A DNA stretch of 64,000 bases from Rhynchonema sp. JSB1_4. Taxonomy: Eukaryota; Nematoda; Chromadorea; Monhysterida; Xyalidae. The DNA lies in contig JASAMV010004291.1 in assembly GCA_030248065.1 (NCBI GenBank), positions 1-64,000 on the forward strand, in the 5' to 3' direction. A program made the position numbers and the translations under genes. The notes under the pieces were generated by a model. The model was given only the letters and a program-made list of their open reading frames with translations. It was not told where the DNA came from and ran no database searches. How positions within the stretch are numbered: the first letter of the stretch is position 1; each line of letters begins with the position of its first letter. Shown in pieces: positions 60,129-64,000 of this stretch.

Positions 60129-60482
60129 CTCGAAATCAAAAATAGAACCCCCCCATTAATTGACCCCCCATTAATAGAGCCCCACCCCAACCTTCACCGT
60201 ACCACAGATTAGTGGTATGGTAGGGCAGTGTTGTTGTGTCAAACGTTGTTTAAGCTTGCGTACACAACAGAATACACCTTTTTAAGCACAACTGCCGCTG
60301 TTGAAGTTAGAAAATACCGAAAACAAGCCATTTTTATGGGCATTATTAACAATGATTTTTTTCGTCGGGGGGCCAAATGAAAAATATAACCCCCCCAATA
60401 ATTGACCCCCCCATAAATTGAACCCCCCCACAATGACCCCAGTGAAAAATTAGACCCCCCGGGTTCAGTGTAGTGGCAGGCC

Positions 60483-60897
60483 CAATGGTGTGGCTGGGGG
60501 GGGCGGGGGGGGGGGGGGTCCCCCCCCCAAGGTACAGTAGGTAGGTTGCCGCCCCTCGCCTGGTACAGTAGGTAGGTTGCCGCCCCTCCCCTGGTACAGT
60601 AGGTAGGTTGCCGCCCCACCTAACTTTTCACCCAAAACATACATTTTTGGCTTAAAATTGCATAAAATTAGCATATTTGTATGCAAATAGGCGAAAAATC
60701 GCGCGCTGCGCGCGAAATTAGTGTTTTAGGCCACATTTTCTTCAGTATTTAGACATAAAAAATTTCGGTTTCCAGATGACTCCCCCCCCCCACGTGGTAC
60801 GACCCCCCCTAGCTCGGCTGGTACAGTAGGTAGGTTGCCGCCCCGCATTTTGGGTGGTACAGTAGGTTGCCGCCCCGCCTGGGTAGCTACACCACTG
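60483..60897. mobile_element. hAT-like element with GGTACAGTAGGTAGGTTGCC words
   Basis: Ends CAATGGTGTGGCTGG and GGGTAGCTACACCACTG, duplication GGCAGGCC at 60475-60482 and 60898-60905. The word GGTACAGTAGGTAGGTTGCC occurs three times on the left and twice on the right; central CGCGCGCTGCGCGCG at about 60699. 415 bp. Confidence 0.92.
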
Positions 60898-61270
60898 GGC
60901 AGGCCCATGTGTGGGAGGTAAGTATGATGCGGGGTTGGGACCGGAAGCGTGAGAGGTATGATTTTGGTCACCCAAAAAGGCGAAAAAACACCGTTTTTGT
61001 GATACAATTTTGGCCAAAAATTGAGGTAAAAACTACTTTTTCAAAATTTTCGCCGAAAATCGCCTAAAAATAGGTATTATGGGTGGGTTTGCGCGCGGAG
61101 CGCGCGATTTTTGCGAAAATAAGGTCGAAAAACACCGATTTTTGCCTTAAAAAGGTATAAAATTGCTTGTGAGAGGTATGATTTGGAGTTGTGAGAGGTA
61201 AGTTAAGTACTCAACCCCCCCCAACCCCCCCCTCGGGTTTTGTGGTAGGTAAGTACTGAGAGGGGGTAAC

Positions 61271-61589
61271 CAGCGCCGCGGGGGGGGGGGTGGGGGGGTC
61301 CCCCCCAATGGTACCTACCCGCCCCGGCCTGGTACGCTACCCCCCTACCCGCCCCGCTCTTGTACCCTACCCCCCTACCCGCCCCGCCCTGGTACCCTAC
61401 CCGCCCCGATTTTTACCCCCAAAATGCCCATTTTTCGGTCAAAAATGCTCAAATTTCACGAAAAACCCTAAAAAAATGCAAAAAATCTCGCGCTGCGCGC
61501 GATATATGCACTTTTTAGTACATAAAAACAGGCACCCGAAAAAACTTGTGTTGTACCCTACCCGCCCCGCAAAAGTAGCCACAGCACTG
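61271..61589. mobile_element. hAT-like element with GTACCCTACCCGCCCCG words, copy 2
   Basis: It starts CAGCGCCGCGG and ends GTAGCCACAGCACTG, duplication GGGGTAAC at 61263-61270 and 61590-61597. Four to five copies of the word; central CTCGCGCTGCGCGCG at about 61488. Inverted relative to 58729-59152. Confidence 0.92.
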
Positions 61590-61889
61590 GGGGTAACCCC
61601 CCCCCCCAACCCCCCCCCCAGCCACTACTCTGCCCGGGTTCTATTTTCCGACAATACGGTAGGTAGGTTGACGCTCCATCTTGGTACATAACAGTAGGTA
61701 GGTCGCCGCCCGGCGGCTGGTACAGTAAGTTGTTGCGATCTTTGGCTCAAAATGGCATAAAATCGGCATTTTTCATTCAAAATACGCGCTACGCCCGAAA
61801 TGAGCGTTGTAGAGCACATTTTCATCAATATTTAGACCTAAAAATGTTTATCCGCCCCCACCCCCTAGCTCGGCCGGTACAGTAGGAGG

Positions 61890-62791
61890 CAGTGGTGTAG
61901 TACTTGGTCAGGGTGTTGACGATAGATAGATTGGGACCCGAAATGTGTTGACGATAGATAGATGACCCAAGTCCGAAGTCTGGGGGGGTCGACCCAAACT
62001 TGTTGACGATAGATAGATGGTGGGGGGGTCTCCAAAAATCAAGGTATAGTATAGTGCATTAAGCAGGTAATAATGTGTAAATATTAATGAAAATGTGTAT
62101 AGATGTACTATATCCGCGCGTAGCGCGCGATTTTTGCCTATTTGTGGTGAAAAATACCGATTTTGAGCCATTTTGAGGCAAAAATGTCAATTTTGGGTTC
62201 GAAATGTGTTGACGATAGATAGATTGTTCCCAAAATTTGTTGACGATAGATAGATTTGCCCATAAGTGTTGACGATAGATAGATGAAATCAGTGGTGTCG
62301 TTGGGAAATCAAAAAGTCAGGATACCGGATACCCAAAATCCAAAATTTTCGGATACCGGATACCCAAAATGAAAAATCTCGGATACCAGGGGGGGTTGCT
62401 CCCTAAAATAAAAAATCTCGGATACCCAGGGGGGTTGTTCAAAAAAGGTCAATTTTTTTAGAGGAAAATCGAGCAAAATCGGTGTTGAAAACGCAAAAAA
62501 TGGTCATTTTGGGGGTTATGCTTGCGCCAGCAAGCGATTTTGAGCATTTTGGAGGTAAAAATGGGCAATTTTTACAGTTTTCGGAAAAATTTTAGGGTAG
62601 GATACCCCTGGACAAAAAGTCAGGATACCGGATACCCCTGGGTGAAAAAATCAAGATACCGGATACCGGATACTAGGGGGGGTAACCCCCCCCCCCTCCC
62701 CCCCAACGACACCACTGGATGAAATCAAAAAGTGTTGACGATAGATAGATGAATTTGGGGGGGACCCCCCACCCCCCCAAGTACTACCCTG
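61890..62791. mobile_element. hAT-like element with GTTGACGATAGATAGAT words
   Basis: Ends CAGTGGTGTAGTACTTGG and CAAGTACTACCCTG, duplication GTAGGAGG at 61882-61889 and 62792-62799. The word TGTTGACGATAGATAGAT occurs at least seven times (four before and three after the centre). Central CCGCGCGTAGCGCGCG at about 62116. Hosts 62290-62717. Confidence 0.93.
62290..62717. mobile_element. hAT-like element with GATACCGGATACCC words, copy 2
   Basis: Ends CAGTGGTGTCGTTGGG and CCCCAACGACACCACTG, duplication GATGAAAT at 62282-62289 and 62718-62725. Same family as 50335-51203 but uninterrupted, so it shows what that copy looked like before the nested insertion. Confidence 0.95.
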
Positions 62792-62882
62792 GTAGGAGGT
62801 AGGTTGCCTTTGCCACCCCACATTTTTGGTGGTACAGTAGGTTGCCGCCCCGCCTGGGTAGCAACACCACTCACCACTGGAC

Positions 62883-63300
62883 CAGTGCTGTGGCCGGGCG
62901 GGGGCGGGGGGGGGGGTCCCCCAATGGTACCCTACCCGCCCCGGCCTGGTACGCTACCCCCCTACCCGCCCCGCTCTGGTACCCTACCCCCTACCCGCCC
63001 CGCCCTGGTACCCTACCCGCCCCGATTTTTACCCCCAAAATGCCCAAATTTCGACCCAAAAACCCTAAAAAGTGCAAAAAATCTCGCGCTGCGCGCGATA
63101 TATGCACTTTTTAGTACATAAAAACAGGCACCCGAAAAAAACTTGTGTTGTACCCTACCCGCCCCGAAAAATCTTCCCCCCCCCCCCCCCCCAAACCGGA
63201 TTTCCCCCCCCCCCAAAAATCCCAGGTACACTACCCCCCCCCTACCCGCCCCGATTCCCCCCCCCCCTCGCGCGCAGCGCGAGATTTTTTGCACTTTTTA
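62883..63300. mobile_element. hAT-like element with GTACCCTACCCGCCCCG words, copy 3, right end lost
   Basis: It starts CAGTGCTGTGGCCGGG and follows 61271-61589 through the word array, the CTCGCGCTGCGCGCG centre (about 63084) and a second word array. A second, inverted GCGCGCAGCGCGAG follows at about 63270, after which the similarity ends without a matching terminus. Probably two fused half copies. Confidence 0.65.
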
Positions 63301-63324
63301 GGGTTTTTGGAGAATTTTCAAATA

Positions 63325-63760
63325 CTTTGCCTGATCCAACAAGCGCATACTGGCGGATGAAAAAAACGTTTTTTTTCACAGAAGAAACCGAAAAAAACGG
63401 GTCTATCTCGGACATGAAAAAAACCGAAAAAAACCTCAACCTCCGAGAATCACCGGTCTTTTTTCACGAAATTTTCCAATTCTTGAAAGAAATTGGGAAA
63501 TTTATGTTGAGAACAACTTTGTCCAAGCGCGGGCGATGTCAATGTAGCTTGTTTCAACTATTTTAGTCACAATAAGCATCAAAAACACCCATAGGCACCA
63601 CTGTAGCGTAGCGTCCGTGCTAACATTACTATGTGTCAAGAATACCTTATTAGGGCTTCCGCTATCCTGCGGTTTTTTATCGGTTTTTTTTCGGGTTTTT
63701 TTCACGAAATATAAAAAACCGATTTTTCCGTATTTCCAGTATAAACAAGCGCACTGCGCA
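63325..63760. mobile_element. Element with GAAAAAAACCG words at the right edge
   Basis: GATGAAAAAAACG / CCGAAAAAAACGG words at 63355-63440 face CGGTTTTTTTTCGGGTTTTTT and AAAAAACCGATTTTTCC words at 63670-63730. AACAAGCGCA occurs near both ends (63337 and 63743). The termini are not clear. Similar in style to 54405-54834. Confidence 0.5.
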
Positions 63761-64000
63761 CAAACGTGCATTCTATCTAAATGGCAGTCACCACGCCACC
63801 GCCAGTTGTGGTTGTACCACTTGGATGCATGCGCTTTGCGGATCAGGCAACCAGAAAGAGAGCAACAACAACAAAATATAAGAAGAGTAAACAGGGGACC
63901 TCGTCAATTCACTCACCGTATTCATGTTCTCAGACTGAGCTCCAAACATAATATTTTTTCGTTTTTAATGCACTTGCAGCTAGGCATGGGCACAACACCC
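63761..64000. other. Right-edge sequence, no feature assigned
   Basis: A GCGGATCAGGCAACCAGAAA segment resembles part of the foldback arm at 11262-11360 (ACGGATCAGGCAACGCAG). Nothing else was recognised before the window ends. Confidence 0.3.

Larger units (their letters stand above)
60466..61632. mobile_element. hAT-like element with GTGAGAGGTAAGTA words, host of two insertions
   Basis: It starts CAGTGTAGTGGCAGGCC and ends CCCCAGCCACTACTCTG, duplication CCCGGGTT at 60458-60465 and 61633-61640. It contains complete elements at 60483-60897 (only 17 bp inside its left end) and 61271-61589. Central GCGCGCGGAGCGCGCG at about 61092. Confidence 0.92.
59628..61660. mobile_element. Composite element with CCCCCCATTAATTGA words
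   Basis: The ends ACCGTATTGTCGGAAATAGA and CTATTTTCCGACAATACGGT are inverted repeats. The word CCCCCCATTAATTGA occurs about eight times beside both ends. It was inserted into a GGTACAGTAGGTAGGT word of its host and carries two direct insertions, 59704-60128 and 60466-61632. Confidence 0.75.
59575..62878. mobile_element. Large composite hAT-like element (outermost host)
   Basis: The left end is near ACGGTGTTGCTGGGG and the right end near CCTGGGTAGCAACACCACT; GGTACAGTAGGTAGGT words lie just inside both. The 3.3 kb between is filled by insertions at 59628-61660 and 61890-62791. Once these are removed the remaining pieces join into a normal small element of the GGTACAGTAGGTAGG family. I could not confirm an 8-bp duplication, so the exact ends are uncertain. 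Confidence 0.5.

Noticed and set aside
50327..63300. A CRISPR-like array, because of regularly repeated short words.
   Set aside because: Eukaryotic context, spacers not unique or equal in length, words confined between transposon ends with 8-bp duplications.

Overview
This window is nuclear DNA from an invertebrate animal; the species cannot be fixed from the sequence. The evidence is three intron-rich, conserved metazoan genes on the minus strand, a Penelope-like retroelement of a type abundant in invertebrates, and a very high load of small DNA transposons. I spliced the three genes by hand, and the exon lengths sum to open frames throughout. In transcription order they are the CCR4-NOT scaffold CNOT1 (51824 to 30224, 47 exons, 2498 aa), a membrane-anchored FERM protein of the FRMD3/FRMD5 group (25887 to 20186, 14 exons, about 686 aa) and the spliceosome-associated armadillo protein CTNNBL1 (17988 to 13480, 10 exons, 537 aa). 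CNOT1 serves mRNA deadenylation, CTNNBL1 serves splicing and the FERM protein works at the plasma membrane. They look like unrelated housekeeping neighbours, not an operon.

Left part (1-13.1 kb): a Penelope-like element with an N-terminal GIY-YIG nuclease (Naiad type) has an almost intact ORF on the minus strand. A hAT-like element is inserted in that ORF, and a second hAT-like element is inserted in the first; both have perfect 8-bp target duplications. Downstream on the plus strand (7.3-13.0 kb) is a cluster of tiny two-exon genes for secreted peptides. They have short hydrophobic leaders and Gly/Tyr/Trp-rich or acidic mature parts, and two end in a Gly-basic-basic amidation signal. Small transposons sit in their introns.

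Middle (13.1-51.9 kb): the three housekeeping genes. Their introns and spacers carry palindromic elements of several kinds: piggyBac-like with TTAA ends, Tc1/mariner-like with TA ends, Harbinger-like, a short Helitron end, and hairpin repeats.

Right part (50.3-63.3 kb): a dense nest of hAT-like non-autonomous elements, one inside another up to four or five deep, most with perfect 8-bp duplications. Their termini are related (CAGTG-type), but each family has its own short word repeated many times next to the ends, and many share a central GCGCGC palindrome. This nest is the most unusual structure here. A decayed non-LTR retrotransposon (55.45-56.57 kb) and clusters of palindromes (57.1-58.2 kb) interrupt it. 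Some homopolymer-rich stretches look like poor consensus sequence and should not be over-read.
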